Source: Dermatophagoides farinae | Lineage: Eukaryota > Arthropoda > Arachnida > Sarcoptiformes > Pyroglyphidae | Assembly (NCBI RefSeq): GCF_024713945.1 | Contig: NC_134681.1 | Coordinates: 3,511,501 to 3,575,500, forward strand | Direction of reading: 5' to 3' | DNA length: 64,000 nucleotides | In this document: piece after piece, positions 52,101-64,000 of the stretch | How the letters are laid out: the number at the start of each line of letters is the position of its first letter | Numbering within the stretch: the first letter of the stretch is position 1 | Made by a program: the position numbers and the translations under genes | Notes under the pieces: model-generated | Database searches by the model: none | What the model was told of the DNA's origin: nothing | What the model saw: only the letters and a program-made list of their open reading frames with translations

Positions 52101-55100
52101 AAACGCGACAAAGAAAAGTAAGTGGTAAAAATTTTGTTTTGTTTTGTTTTTGTTTTGTTTCTGTTGTTGTGGAAATAGACACACTTTCCATGAACAATGG
52201 ATAAATTGTAAATCGTGACTTGAAATCTCTCTTTCTCTCTCGATTTTTTTTTGTCTGATTTCGTCGACCAAATTGATGAAGTTTTGTTTAGCCAAAACAA
52301 TTCTTTTGTTATCGTTGTCACATTAATTTTCTTAAAGTTTTTTTTCTGTTGCTTTTCATTCTCATGGAATGAAACAATTTAACTTGTCTTTTTTTTTGTT
52401 GTCTTTTATAAAATGAATGTGATTCATACGTGTGTGTGTATTTGAATCTGAATATATCGAATCATTTGTCGATTCAGTTGATTCTAATGATTTTGTGATT
52501 TTTTTCGCTACTTTCTTTCTTTCTCTCTTTCTCTTCATCATGATGTAAATCGTTTGTATCGATAGTGGAAAGCTTTTTGTTCAATATTGATGAATCGATG
52601 GCCATCATCATCATCATTATTATGGCTTTATTTGATGACCAAAAAACAAAAATTTGCTATATTTCTATGAAATGAAATCGATTTGATAATTTGATGATGG
52701 AATTGGATTAGATTTCTTTAATTCTCTCTTTCCATTTCATTTATGTTTGTTGTTGTTTGTATAATTTTTTTTTATTTATTGGCTTGTTGATGGAAAATTA
52801 TTGACGAGAGAGAGAGAGAGAGAGAAATTTATTAATTTGTTCCAATTTTTTTTTGCTGAATGATGATGATGATAATATTTTATTGGTTGCTGTCATTGGT
52901 CAATTGAATTTTTTTTTCGTTTCTGGTCTCATCAATTTTATGAGACAACAGTGGATGGATGAATGTGGATCGATTCTCTAGATTCAGTTCCAAATATTGA
53001 CTTTGTTTCGTTGCTGCTGCTGCTGCTGCTTGATGTGTGTGTGTGTGTCAGCCATTTGCTTTTCGGATTTAACGCATCCTAGTTGTTATTGTTTTGTTTT
53101 GTTTTTTTTTCTTCAAATGATGAAAATAACAGAAAATTTTTGTTAACAAACGAGAATTGAATTTCATCTTTTCCGCTGATAATGAAACCAAAACAAAACA
53201 CCCACCACCACTATCATCACTACCGCTGCCACCAATGAAAATATCGAGGTTTCAATTTGATTTTATCATCATCATCATTATTCGTCTCATTTGTTGACCA
53301 TCATCATCATCATCATCATATCCAGGCTTAAATTCAATCCAATAAAAAAAAACACACACACACAGAGAGAGAAATAGACCAATGAAGAAAAGAAAAGAAA
53401 AATTTCAAATGAATAAATTGATTTTTTTTCTTTGTTCCAAACACTGTGTGTATGTATGGCCCTCGATTTCGTATCGTATTTAGAACGGCCAAACAAACAA
53501 ACAACCGACAGATCGACCGATCGGACATTAATGACTAGCAATGGGGTATCTCTATTAAGTTATTTTTTTTTTGTTTTCTCTTTTGATTTTGATTTTCAAT
53601 GAAATAAAAAAAACATCTCTCTAAATGAAGCTAATACAAAAATCATTTATAATAATTTATTTTCAATTTATTCGATACGATATGATCTGTCGATCATATC
53701 CAGTTTTTTTTCCATTTTTCTGTTTGTCCGTTTGTTTGTTTCGATTTCCATTTCCATTTCATTGTAACATTTTTTTTCGGCCCAAATATAATGTGTGTGT
53801 GTGTGTGTGTGTGTGTTCAATGGAACCCAATGGCCTAATAAATTGTGATTATTTTCAATGTGATGATGATGATGACTATAAAATTGAATCAAATCAAATC
53901 AAATTAATTCAAAATCGTCATCATCATCAGTTGATTTTAGCTTTTATTTATTTATTTTTTTTTTTTTTTTTTGCTGTTTGTGCCTGTTTATACAGAATAC
54001 AGAATTATATTCCATATATAGAATGATAGATTTTAAATGTAATTCTTTTTGAATGGTTTCATCGAATCAAAGATAAGAAAATAAAAATGATGATGATGAT
54101 GAAAATATATATCAGATACATTTATTAGTGTTTGAATATCAATTAATTGAGAATCAATGTAGATTCAATAATTTTTTTTCCCGGTTCTGTAATGCAATAA
54201 AAACGATTCAATGATTATCATTTTTTTTTGTTGTTTAGCGTTAGTAGTAGCATTAGTGGTGGTATTGGTGGTGTTTGATTTGATTTTTCTTTTTTGCTAG
54301 AATTTTTTTGTTGTTGTTGTTGTTGTTATTTCTACATTCAAGAATCCATTATTTTAGATTGGCTTACGATTTGGCAACGACGACTATATGACGATGACAA
54401 AATGATCGATGCATTTTTTTTCTTTTTCTCTTTTTTCAATATGGCCATCATTTACACACACACATATTTAAAAGTTTAATACAACTACTATAATGCAGAG
54501 AGACCCCTTTTTTGAAAATTTAAATAAAAAAAAAATTTCCACACATTTTCCACTTTCACTTTTCACCTTGATTATTCCATGGTTATTGATGATATATGTT
54601 ATGGTTCTGCAGGTTTTTGTTTTTTTTTCTAATTCTTCCCTAAGAGTGGCGAATATCATTAGTTTGATTTCTGTTGTTGCTGTTTTTGTTGCTGCTGTTT
54701 TTTGCTCACTTTTATAACAGTTGTTTGCTAGCTACCTATATAACTAAATTAATCAACAAAATCAAACACAAAGTCCAAGCGGTATTTATCGACCATTTTC
54801 TGATTCTGGTTCTGGTACCAGCAAGCAAGCAAGCGAAAAAAAAACATTCATCATTAACATTCACAGCAAAAACAGAATCAAACAAACAAACAAAAAAACA
54901 GGTCATATGATTTTCAAATGAAAAAAAAAATTTGTATATCCTTTAGGGGTTTATGTGTGTGTGTGTGTGTTTCATTTTTTCTTGTCCATGAAAATTTTCC
55001 CAAAGAACCATTTCTCTTTTTTTTTTCTCTGGGACACACAAAATAAACCTTTTCTAAGTGTTTTTTTTTCTGCTCTTCTTTCTCGATATATATCTGTTTT

Positions 55101-55128
55101 TATTATTCGTTTACAATTGAGACAATCG

Positions 55129-55159
<31 letters not shown>

Positions 55160-56290
55160 AAGACACCAACAAACAATATACTTTCACTGCTACTAGAGAA
55201 GAAATAGAAATAGAATGCAAAGCTCACTCAGTCTCTCCATTAAATTCAAGCAAACAACGAAACGAAACTAGAAAAAAATGATGATGAAGAATTGAACAAA
55301 AAACAATAAGACGATGCATTTTTCTTCTCTTTTGTCTTTTTTTTTTTGGATCGAAATGGAACACCACCACCACCATCATCATCATTGCATTATTTATTGA
55401 GCTAATCAAATTATTATTATTGAGAGTCAAGAATATCATGGTGTTGTTGTTGGCGATGTTCAATGAAAATTTTTTTTTCTCTCTCTCTCTCCATCCAACT
55501 CAATAGTACTCAATAGGTTGATATAGTGTTTGATATGATGGTGGTGATGGTGGCTAAACACATTCATTCATTCATTTTTTGACATTGTCAATGATCGTCT
55601 ATTTGTCTGGTTTGAGGCATGGCTATTTTTTTCAAACTGGTTAACAATAGTTTTCTTGCTGATCCTGACATTTCGTTTTTTGGGTTTTTTTTTCATTTCA
55701 TTTCATTTCAGATGTTCTCAATTTCTTTTTACGGTTTTTTTTTTATTTCTGGTTGGTGGACTACATGCGCCATGAATTTTTTTTTACTTTTTTTTTGCTG
55801 GAACAAACACAAATTGCCAGGAAATTTGCTGTTAACATGAATGAACCCTTTTTTTTCTTTTTTTGGTTCCATCAATAAATTCTTTTCTAGTTCGTTTTTC
55901 TGTATTTCTTGTTTGGCAATCGAAAATTTAACTCATTCTCGTTGATTGTGAACCAAACACACACACACACACACGGACCAATGATTATAATTGCTTTTTG
56001 TTTGTAAAACCAAACACTTCATTGAATGAGAGCAAAAAACAAAACTATCTGCCAATTGATAATGATGATGATGATGATGATCGGGTTCTGGTTTGTTTTT
56101 TCTGTTGTTGTTATTGTTGTTTATTTGTTTGAACATTGGCAATAACCGACAACAACAACAACAACAAGAAAAGGCTAGATATACTTGCCAAACAAAAATT
56201 TTTTTTTTGTCGTTGTTGTTTATACTAGATTATTATTGTCGTTGTCGTCTAATTTTTTTTCTGTCTATTCAGCTAAAATAATTACAAATA
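41968..56290. other. Gene-poor AT-rich DNA, a few protein-like islands on the minus strand
   Basis: No recognisable gene. Minus-strand open stretches with mixed residue composition occur at 41968-42096, 51320-51435 and 54567-54659. Each has at least one splice-like boundary but none matches a family I know, so they are listed as findings only. Repeats include an (AATC)n run leading into the palindrome CGAATCGATTCG (42583-42594), a 55-nt (CA)n at 46818-46872, and numerous ATC/GAT, CAA/TTG and GA runs. A/T homopolymers of 8-10 nt occur every few dozen bases. Confidence 0.55.
46818..46872. repeat. (CA)27 microsatellite
   Basis: About 55 nt of uninterrupted CA between TTTGTTT and TACATATTTG. It is similar in length to the AC run at 15589-15642. 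Confidence 0.95.
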
Positions 56291-56328
56291 GCAGCAGCAA
56301 CAGCAACAGCAACAGCGACAGCAACAGA
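56291..56328. repeat. CAGCAA-type hexanucleotide repeat
   Basis: An array of CAG/CAA units with a mainly six-base period (AGCAAC) and one point change giving GCGAC. It would encode Gln or Ala/Thr runs but lies in no frame I can support as a gene. Confidence 0.8.
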
Positions 56329-57125
56329 ATCGAATAGAATCGCTTGATTCTTTTGCTTCTTAAGATGAATTTTTTTTGTTCACTACTGATTTGGGCCATA
56401 TTTTTATTTGATTATAAAATTTATATATGCGAGCAAATTAATTATATCTAATTCATTCATTATTAATCATGGAAAAAAATTACCGAGAAAAAAAACCGGA
56501 ATAACCGTGTACTTGACTAGTTGTTGTTGTTGACCGGAACAAGTTTTCAATCTCACTGTTGTGTGTATGAGAAAGAAAAATCATTTTCACCAACACAATC
56601 CTTTTGGGAATTTTTCGGGTTCTATTTGTTGTTGTTGTTGTTGTTGTTGTTGTAGTTGTTGGCTATCTATCTTGTTGCACACAATGTTGTTTTGGTTGTT
56701 GACCATTTTTTTTCTTTTTCTTTTTTTTTGAATAATTCTCTATTGGGATATACTGGTTTAGTTTGTGTTTGCATGTACCATAAGTCGAACGTTGGGCGTT
56801 AGGTGGAAGGAATATGTGATGGCCGCAATCTGGTAATCACACATACAGACAGACATACACACACAAAAAAGATTCTAAGAATTTGAATTGCCTAGAATTT
56901 CTTCCACTCATCATCATTGATGGAATCAAGTTAATCGAATAGAAATTGAAACGAAATAATAAAAAAAAATCTGCTGAAATGGAAATCAAAAATACGAAAC
57001 GAATAAATGAAGCAACCTTTATTCTCTCCTTTTCAAACTTTGAAAATAAAATTTACATTTTTTTTCTGCCTGTTTCTAACGAAAAAAAAATTCCGGATCA
57101 TCTTCACATGGAATTGGAAAGCCAT

Positions 57126-57233
<108 letters not shown>

Positions 57234-59790
57234 TGGAAAAAAATATTTCGAAAACGAAAAAAAAATTTGAATAAATATCATCAAGAAGAAAAAAAAAGAT
57301 TGTAAGAAGTAAAGAAGTAGATAGAAAATTTGAATTTCCAATCAACAATGAATTCACGAATCTTCAATGTGTGTGTGTGTGTGTGTGTCAAATAAAAAAT
57401 GATTACGACTTTTGACTTTTTTTTATATTCAATTTTGGGTGTGTGTGAAATGAAATGATCGTTTATTGTTGTTGTTGTTGTTGTGTATTATTCCCGGACA
57501 AAAGTAATCGAATTTAAACGATCTCGATTCATTCGAATCATATGTGTATTTGTGTGTCTGGAATAAATCCACTAACGGAATTTTTTTTTTCTTGTTGTTG
57601 ATTTCCGATACGGAATATTTTTTTCTTTTTTTGAAACTGAAATTTTATTCCATTCCAAAAAATTGAATGTTCTAACCATTGTATCCATTACATTCCATTC
57701 TTTGGCATGTTGTTGATGATGATGCCAAGAAAAAAAACAGTATCCGGTTTCTTATGGTATTGTTGTTTTCGTCTTTGTCGTTTGTGTTCACAACAATCTT
57801 TCAACACTTTGTCTAATAACAACAACAACAACAACTGGTCAACTCATGTCATGGCTATTTATTTATTTATTTATTTGTTTTTTGTCTGTTTTGTTGTTGT
57901 TTATTTCAAGTGTCTAATCTAATATAATCTTTATCTAGATGAATGAATAGATGGATGACAAGATGATGGAATCATCATCATCATCATCATTGGGTCAGCA
58001 GCAGCAGCAGCAGTCTCATATTTTTTTTTTTGTGAAGAAAAATGATTGTCTTTTCCATTGTGTTTATCATCATTTTGATTGTTTTTTTTTGTTTTATCCT
58101 AAATCCTTGACTGATGAATTCATAGCGAATAGTTGATCACACTGACACATACACACATTATTCATGGGAAAGCAATGCAAAGCCAGCCAGCAAAAAAAAA
58201 AAAAAAAAAAAAAAACAAAAACAAACAAGCAATCCATCCACTTGGCCAGTTTGTGTGTGCGTGTATGTCTGTGACAGTTGACAGTTGGTAGCGAAAAGGC
58301 AAAGACCAAAATAAAAAAAAACCAATCATCATTCATTCATTCATTCATTTTTGTAATAAAATTGACAAATTAAAAAAAAGTTGACCATTTCTTTTGCTTC
58401 TTCTTCTTCTTCTTATTCTACTGTTGTTGTTGTTGTTTTTTCAATTAACAAAATTGTATGAAAAATTCCGGTTTTTTTTACGATTTTATGTCTCTGTCTC
58501 ATTTTGGTTTCGGTTTTGAAAAATTTTATTATTATTATTATTATTATCATTTGCATTTTTAAATTGCTGAATTTATTTATATGATGATTAAATCATGAAA
58601 AAAGACACATGAATACATGCACACACACAGACATTTTATTTTCTTGTCTCATTGGCCATTGGTCATTGGTCATCATCATCATCATCATCATCATTTTGGA
58701 ATTTGGAATTTGATTAAAACTGAATTGTCATTTCAAGTGTCTGTCTTGTGGATTTGTCAATGTGAAAGATAATATATAACCCTTTTTTTGTTTGTTTGTT
58801 TGTTTGTTGCTCATTTCTTTTTTTTTATTATCATTTCCTTTTTTTTCTGGTTGTAATCCAATTTCATTACAACAGTAAAAAAAACAACAAACACGGCAAT
58901 CGTTTCAGTGTGCGTGTACAAATACGTCATTTACGCACAAGCCAAGTGGTTTTTTTTTATTTTTCATATTAGATAATGTATATATATAGTGTATGTGGAT
59001 ATATGCCATTATAATTTGACATAATTTATGGTTGTTGTTGTTTTCGTTTTTTTTGTTGTTTTTTACTTTTATTTTTTGTTGTTGTTGTTGTTGTTGTTTT
59101 AGTTATAAAATGTCGTTTTCATATTCAGGTTTGTTTGTTGTTGTTTTTTTTCATGGATGAATGGGAGATTCACGATTCAATGGAAATAATAAGAAAACCA
59201 TGACGCCAATGATACACAGGGAGAGAGAGAGATGATATATAATCGAATCGGCTATGTGTATGTGGAGGTCAAATCTTGTTGTTGTTGTTGTTGTATTACA
59301 TACATTGACCTTGTATGTCTTGTAACATCGTTATTGTTGTTTGAATGATGATGATGATGATGATGACGATGGTCAAATGAACAAAAAAAACGACAGAGAA
59401 TAGGGTGAAAAAAGGTGGTGGCTTGAAAAATTTCGAAAAATGAAAATAAACATTCACAATAAATCTCCAACGATTCTAGCATTAATATACACCGTTGTCA
59501 ATTGTCAAATGGTCAATGTTAATGTTAAAACCAAACCAACCACCCCATGACTATTGCTGGCTACTGCTGGACATGTTTAAAATGAATAATTGAATTCTTT
59601 TCACTGTGTGTGTGTGTGTATGTTTCGTGGAAAAAGAAAGAAATGGAAAAAGTTGAAATAAATTAAAATAAAATGAAATGAAATGAAAATAAAAATTAAT
59701 TTGCATGGAAACCAATTTAATTTTAATTTATTATCATCATCATCATCTCTCTCTCTCTTTCTCTCCGTCATTTTTTTTCTGCTCCTACCG

Positions 59791-59820
59791 TGTTTCGGTG
59801 TGTTTCGATGTGTTTCGGTG
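59791..59820. repeat. Three-copy decamer TGTTTCGRTG
   Basis: Three head-to-tail 10-bp units, TGTTTCGGTG, TGTTTCGATG and TGTTTCGGTG, about 2.8 kb upstream of the plexin start codon. This is one of the few repeats here with a unit longer than six bases. Confidence 0.85.
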
Positions 59821-60258
59821 TGTGAGAATGAAAAAAATGACTATATTTCACTATAGATGGAAAAAAAACTGGCCGCGTAATTCATGTCACCAAAAATTTG
59901 AAAAAAAAAATTTATTATTATTGTCCAAATATATGTTCTGTTTGCATCATTTACTTTTTTTTCACGTTTGGTCGGTTAGTTTGATCATCATCATCATCAT
60001 CATCAGCTATATGGTTTTTTTAATTGGCCAATTCATTTTCAATATTGAATATCAAAGGTTCGTTTGTTCGTTCGTTTTTTTTTTGCATTTACTCGGTGAA
60101 AGGAGAAGGGAGAAATTTTGTCATCCACCATTGATGTTGTCCATAAACAAATATTCTGATATTTGGATTCATTCATTTCTGTCGATTTTGGATTTTTTTT
60201 TTTGCCATTGTGTGTTTTCAATGTTTTCTTGGTTTGACATCTTTTATATATTTGATGA

Positions 60259-62589
60259 TTAGATTTTTTTTTTGAGAAAATCCAAACGGAAGTATATATT
60301 GATGATGGTGGAATCAAACAAAAATATATAGCCTTTATCGTTCCGGTCAACAATCGTTTAAAATGAATGAATGAATGTTGATATACGATAGTCGATGCCG
60401 GAAATATTGGCGGCGATGATGCAAAAATCATTTACTCACACACACACACACAATCACTCACATTACATATCATTAAATGTCATTTTATTGACATTTACTT
60501 TTTCTTCTTCTTCTTAAATTCATCCATTATGGTCAAATCAAATAATCGAATTCTGGTTTTTTTCCCGTGTGCAAAACCCGAAAATTCATCCGATAACCGA
60601 AAACAAACGATTAGAATTTTTTTTTTTCGTAAAGTTTGTTTTCTTCGACCAAAAAAAAATGGAAAGTTTCTTGTTATCGAACCCTTTTCTTTTTCGTTTT
60701 TTTTTATACTTCATCAACACAAGAAATAAAAAGACATTGATTTCCTGATGATGATGATGATGGTTTCAACCAAACGAAAAAAAAAAACGAATGAAATAAT
60801 TTCACTGAAAAAAAATGTAACATTAAAATTATGTATCTATGTATTATGTGAAAGTGGTGGTCCCTAGATAGATAGCATCAAAGAAGGAAAAAAAATGTAT
60901 ATCAACAACCACCAACTAGTAAAAGTAACGTGAAAATTAATTTCGTTATAACTAGCATCGTCATTTTTTTGCATTTGGCATCCACACATCCAATTTCCAA
61001 GATCTAGGTTGCTGCCGAAACGGATGCATCCTGATGATGATGCGAATAGAATTAATTTGAAATCAACAACAACAAAAACAACAGCCACAACGACATTTGG
61101 TTTAAAATTCAATAACGAAACAGAATTTTTTACCATTTCTATTTCTTTCTGGATAAATTTTTGTTGTTTTTTTTCACTTTTTTTTTGGTTCCGAATCTCT
61201 TTTTTTTGATTGGAAATGTGCCCTCATATGTTTATTATTATCCGATTGAATGCACGCGATCTGTTCCTGGAACCATAGGCAGACAAACAGAGCTAGAGCG
61301 AGAAAGAAACAATATTGTTGTTTTAAATCACAAGAAAAAAACCCATAAACGGAAAAGAAAACGAAAAACGTAGAGATTCATGTTTCTAGGAACTTTTCTT
61401 CTTTTTTCTTTATTGAAAAAAAAAATCGAAAATCGTCTCTTTTGATGATGATGATCATGATGATCATCATTTCTTCTTCTTTGGTTCCTTATTATTATTA
61501 TTGTCAAAAACCCAAGAAGAATCATTTGTCGTCATAGTCGTCGTCGTTTACATCGTCTTATTTTGGGTTTATGGTCAGGTTGTGTGTGTGTGTGTGTGTG
61601 ATGGCATCTAAATGGTATCATTATCATTTTTTTTCATTCATTCATTCATTCTCCATAGTTCCTGCTCGAATAAATTCCCTTTATTATTATTTTTTTTTTT
61701 TATTCTGTGCAACTTGAATCTTATTTCAGTTTTGATTTTCATTTCATTTTTTGGATTTTTTCTAACAACAAATCACTATCACCATCACCACCACCACCAC
61801 CACCACCATCATTATCGCCATATATACTACTGCAGTATCGTGCTCGGATAATAATAATAGTCATAAAACGCTGGATAGAATCATCATCATCATTTTGTTG
61901 TGGAAAAAAAAAGTTTTTTTTCTGTATGAAAAATGATAACCAATTTTTATTTTTTTTTTGGTTCGTTTCATTCACATTTTTTTTGTCACACTAGACGAAT
62001 GATGATGACGATGATGATAATATTGAGGGCAATAATTATTGAGTGAGTGAGAGCGAGAGAGAGAGTGAAAAGGCCAAATATCGATCCAGAAGATTGATTT
62101 TTTTTTGGTTTGATAATCGGTTTTTTTCCATATCCAGTCAATACTTTTTTTTGTAATACATGCATGATGGATTGATTTTTTTTTTTTTTTTTGGATCCGG
62201 ATGAAAAAATTGAAATTCATTCATCATGCATGATGATGATTTTCGTGTTCTAGGTGACAGTAGTGGTTAATGGGTTAGATTAGCAACAAGTTTTATAGTC
62301 ATAGTTTAAATATATCATCATTTTCAATCATTTGTTTGTAATTGCACGTTGACATTGTTGAGACTAATGGTCGAATGATGCTACTATTGAAAAATTAAAG
62401 AAAATTTTTTTTCTCAAATGATGATAAAATGTTGACCAAAGACTCATTTTTTCAATTTTTTTTCTGTCCAAATCTTATAGAAAAATGCATCAATCATCAT
62501 AAAAATTGTTTATTTATTTATGTTACAAGAAAAAAAATTGAGAAAAAAAAATTTAAATTAAAAATTAATAAATAAATAAAAATACAAAC
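60259..62589 (+). promoter_or_regulatory. Upstream region of the plexin gene
   Basis: This is the 2.3 kb before the plexin ATG. Between about 60,260 and 61,400 the sequence is less repetitive than the rest of the window and several short frames read as ordinary protein (see findings). These may be 5' UTR exons, conserved regulatory DNA or chance. From 61,600 to 62,589 it returns to ATC, CAC and T runs. Immediately before the ATG is AT-rich DNA (62550-62589) with an in-frame TAA at 62569-62571 and no AG between that stop and the ATG, so the first coding exon is not extended by splicing within that gap. I cannot place a core promoter or transcription start. Confidence 0.4.
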
Positions 62590-64000
62590 ATGGGCGACCA
62601 TAAAACGATTGATGATTCAGATCACAATCATTGGCCGCCTATGATGCTGCCACTGATATATGATACAATAATAATAACGAAACGATGCCAATCGATTAAA
62701 TCAAAACAAAATTGTGATCATCATCATCATCATCATCGTCATCATCATCATCATAATCAAAATCATCGACAACAACAACAACAACAACAACATCGACAAT
62801 ATAGACATCGATGGAAAAAACATAAATGCCATTGGTCATCAACGTTTTCATCGTGCCTTTCATCATCGATTATGTTTATATTATTTATTTGTATATTGAT
62901 GATTCCAATGACAATATTGTCATTGGATCATCATGGACCATCTTCATCATCATCATCATCATCTTCGTCGTCGTCGGTTACAACATCCACATCATCATCG
63001 TCCTCATCATCATCATCATCGACAGGCCTATCAAATCATTCATCAATCAGTAGTCAAGGTAAATATTGTGTATAATGAAATAAATCAATATAGTCAAATA
63101 ATTAATTGTTCAATATGTATTTATTTACTCCATATAGATCTCCATACTAGCCAATCACAAATTATATCAATCTATACAACCGGTAATCATTCAATAAATA
63201 TTACACATTTAGCTATTGATCATGCAGCTAATCTATATGCTGGTGGTTCAAATTGGCTATTTCAATTAAATTCATCATCATTATCGGTTATTGAATCGGT
63301 TCGTACTGGACCAATACCTGATTCACCATTGTGTTCACCAACTGATTGTTCTGGTGTTGATGAATCAAGTATACAATTACGAAATAATATCAATAAAGTT
63401 CTAGTCGTTGATGAACATAGTAATACATTATTAGTATGTGGTACAGTACATCAAGGGGCTTGCCGTAAACATCGTCTTGGTGCGATCATACAATCGGATG
63501 AGCTTATACCATTGCCTGTAGCTGCTAATGATGAAAATTCTTCTACACTTGCCTTTGTTGGACCATCACGTTATAATGGAAATATTATTCAACCAGTGCT
63601 TTATGTGGCTGTTACTGATTCACGTTTAGGACCATATCGTGATATGGTACCGGCTATTTCTTCACGTTCATTAGAATCTGGTCAAAGATATTTATCAATA
63701 ATTGAAAAATCATTCACCGATACAGCTAAAGTTGATATTGAGATTCATATGAAAGATTATTTTCTTGTCAATTATATATATGGCTTTTCTACACCAGATT
63801 TCGTTTATTTTGCTACCGTACAGAAACGTTCACATCTTCGTGCACTAGAAGAATGGGGCTATCATTCACGTTTAGCACGTGTTTGTCAATCAGATCCAAC
63901 ATATAATACATATGCTGAAGTTACTGTTGAATGTATTGACAGTGATGGTGAACAATATTCATTATTACAAGATGCAACACTTATTGAAGCTGGTGATGAA
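62590..64000 (+). CDS. PlexA: Plexin (plexin A-like) receptor, N-terminal part, two exons
   Basis: Exon 1 is 62590-63058 and exon 2 runs from 63138 past the window end: 444 residues, phase 1 intron. Plexins are single-pass membrane receptors for semaphorins that steer axons and cell migration through a cytoplasmic GAP domain, which lies beyond the window. Residues 1-94 are polar with His6/His5 (44-55) and Gln7 (61-67); 95-112 are hydrophobic; 118-129 and 135-144 are Ser runs. From about residue 165 the Sema domain begins: INITHLAIDHAANLYAGG, then TGPIPDSPLC, NINKVLVVDEHSNTLLVCG, PAISSRSLE, DYFLVNYIYGFSTPDFVYF, RLARVCQSDP and VECIDSDGEQYSLLQDA. Cysteines at 222, 227, 257, 265, 406 and 422 fit the Sema disulphide pattern of plexins. 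N-glycosylation sites are at N173, N177, N201 and N290. The NSST...FVGPS and SSRSLE pieces favour class A over class B. ATG 62590 has a good context (AAACATGG) and an in-frame stop 18 nt upstream. The A subclass is less certain than plexin itself. Confidence 0.9.
62720..62793 (+). repeat. Coding ATC and CAA repeats: His and Gln runs
   Basis: Within plexin exon 1, CAT units read as His (residues 44-49 and 51-55, interrupted by one CGT Arg) and CAA units read as seven Gln (61-67). These are the same ATC and CAA microsatellites that fill the intergenic DNA, here in the CAT and CAA frames. Confidence 0.9.
62872..62925 (+). other. Hydrophobic segment, probable plexin signal sequence
   Basis: Residues 95-112 of the predicted plexin (MFILFICILMIPMTILSL) form the only hydrophobic stretch before the Sema domain. 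It begins with an in-frame ATG at 62872. Starting there would give a textbook N-terminal signal peptide. Starting at 62590 leaves a roughly 94-residue polar lead, which would need either an unusually long signal or a signal anchor. Plexins must be exported, so this segment is the expected targeting signal either way. Confidence 0.7.
62941..63021 (+). repeat. Coding TCA/TCG/TCC repeat: two Ser runs
   Basis: TCA, TCT, TCG and TCC codons encode Ser12 (residues 118-129) and Ser10 (135-144), separated by VTTST. Mixed synonymous codons (TCATCGTCC) show that the array has aged in frame. It forms a flexible linker between the signal segment and the Sema domain. Confidence 0.9.
63059..63137 (+). other. 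Plexin intron 1 (79 nt, GT-AG)
   Basis: Donor CAAG|GTAAAT and acceptor CCATATAG|ATCTCC. The intron is AT-rich and interrupts a codon after its first base (G|AT, Asp157). Reading through gives a stop at 63073-63075, whereas removing it joins the exon 1 frame to the long Sema frame with no stop to the window end. Length and composition match the short introns of many arthropods. Confidence 0.88.

Noticed and set aside
59705-60262. 185-codon plus-strand open frame
   Set aside because: The translation is dominated by Phe, Leu, Ile and His from T and ATC runs. There is no domain, no codon bias like that of plexin, and no splice or stop context of a gene.

Overview
This is a eukaryotic window with very little coding sequence. 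It is AT-rich and crowded with short A/T homopolymers (mostly 7-10 nt) and microsatellites: ATC/GAT, CAA/TTG, CA/TG and GA. One clear gene lies at the right end. It shows a 79-nt GT-AG intron, strong A/T-ending codon bias and an animal axon-guidance receptor domain. Together with the trinucleotide-rich background, this suggests an arthropod with short introns. An astigmatid mite (dust mite or scab mite group) is my best guess, but that is inference; no species-specific marker is visible.

Layout. At the left edge (15-119, minus strand) a short open frame ends at a good splice donor. It carries a Gln tract followed by a Y-x-W-x-P-x-G motif like the start of a PET domain (Prickle/Testin family), and its gene continues off the window. 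From 120 to about 62,570 I find no gene I can identify. This 62.4 kb consists of microsatellites, A/T tracts and AT-rich unique DNA, with a few protein-like or palindromic islands. The best of these are a candidate minus-strand coding exon at 8373-8487, a 27-bp hairpin at 17141-17200, a 26-bp perfect palindrome at 11846-11871, two inverted repeats built on TAATTA-type cores (31081-31117 and 38772-38794), and a cluster of complex sequence at 60.2-61.4 kb upstream of the right-hand gene.

From 62590 to the window end, plus strand, is the 5' part of a plexin, most like plexin A. Exon 1 (62590-63058) encodes an unusual N-terminus of His, Gln and Ser runs plus one hydrophobic segment. Exon 2 (63138 to beyond 64000) encodes the first half of the Sema domain.

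How it fits together. If the left-edge exon is real, the two genes are divergent and share a very long intergenic region, which would hold distal promoters, 5' UTR exons and enhancers. Plexins are semaphorin receptors for axon guidance, and such developmental genes often have large regulatory territories. The same repeats that fill the intergenic DNA (ATC, CAA) also occur inside plexin exon 1, where they are translated as His, Ser and Gln runs. Almost all other open frames in the window are low-complexity translations of repeats and I do not treat them as genes.
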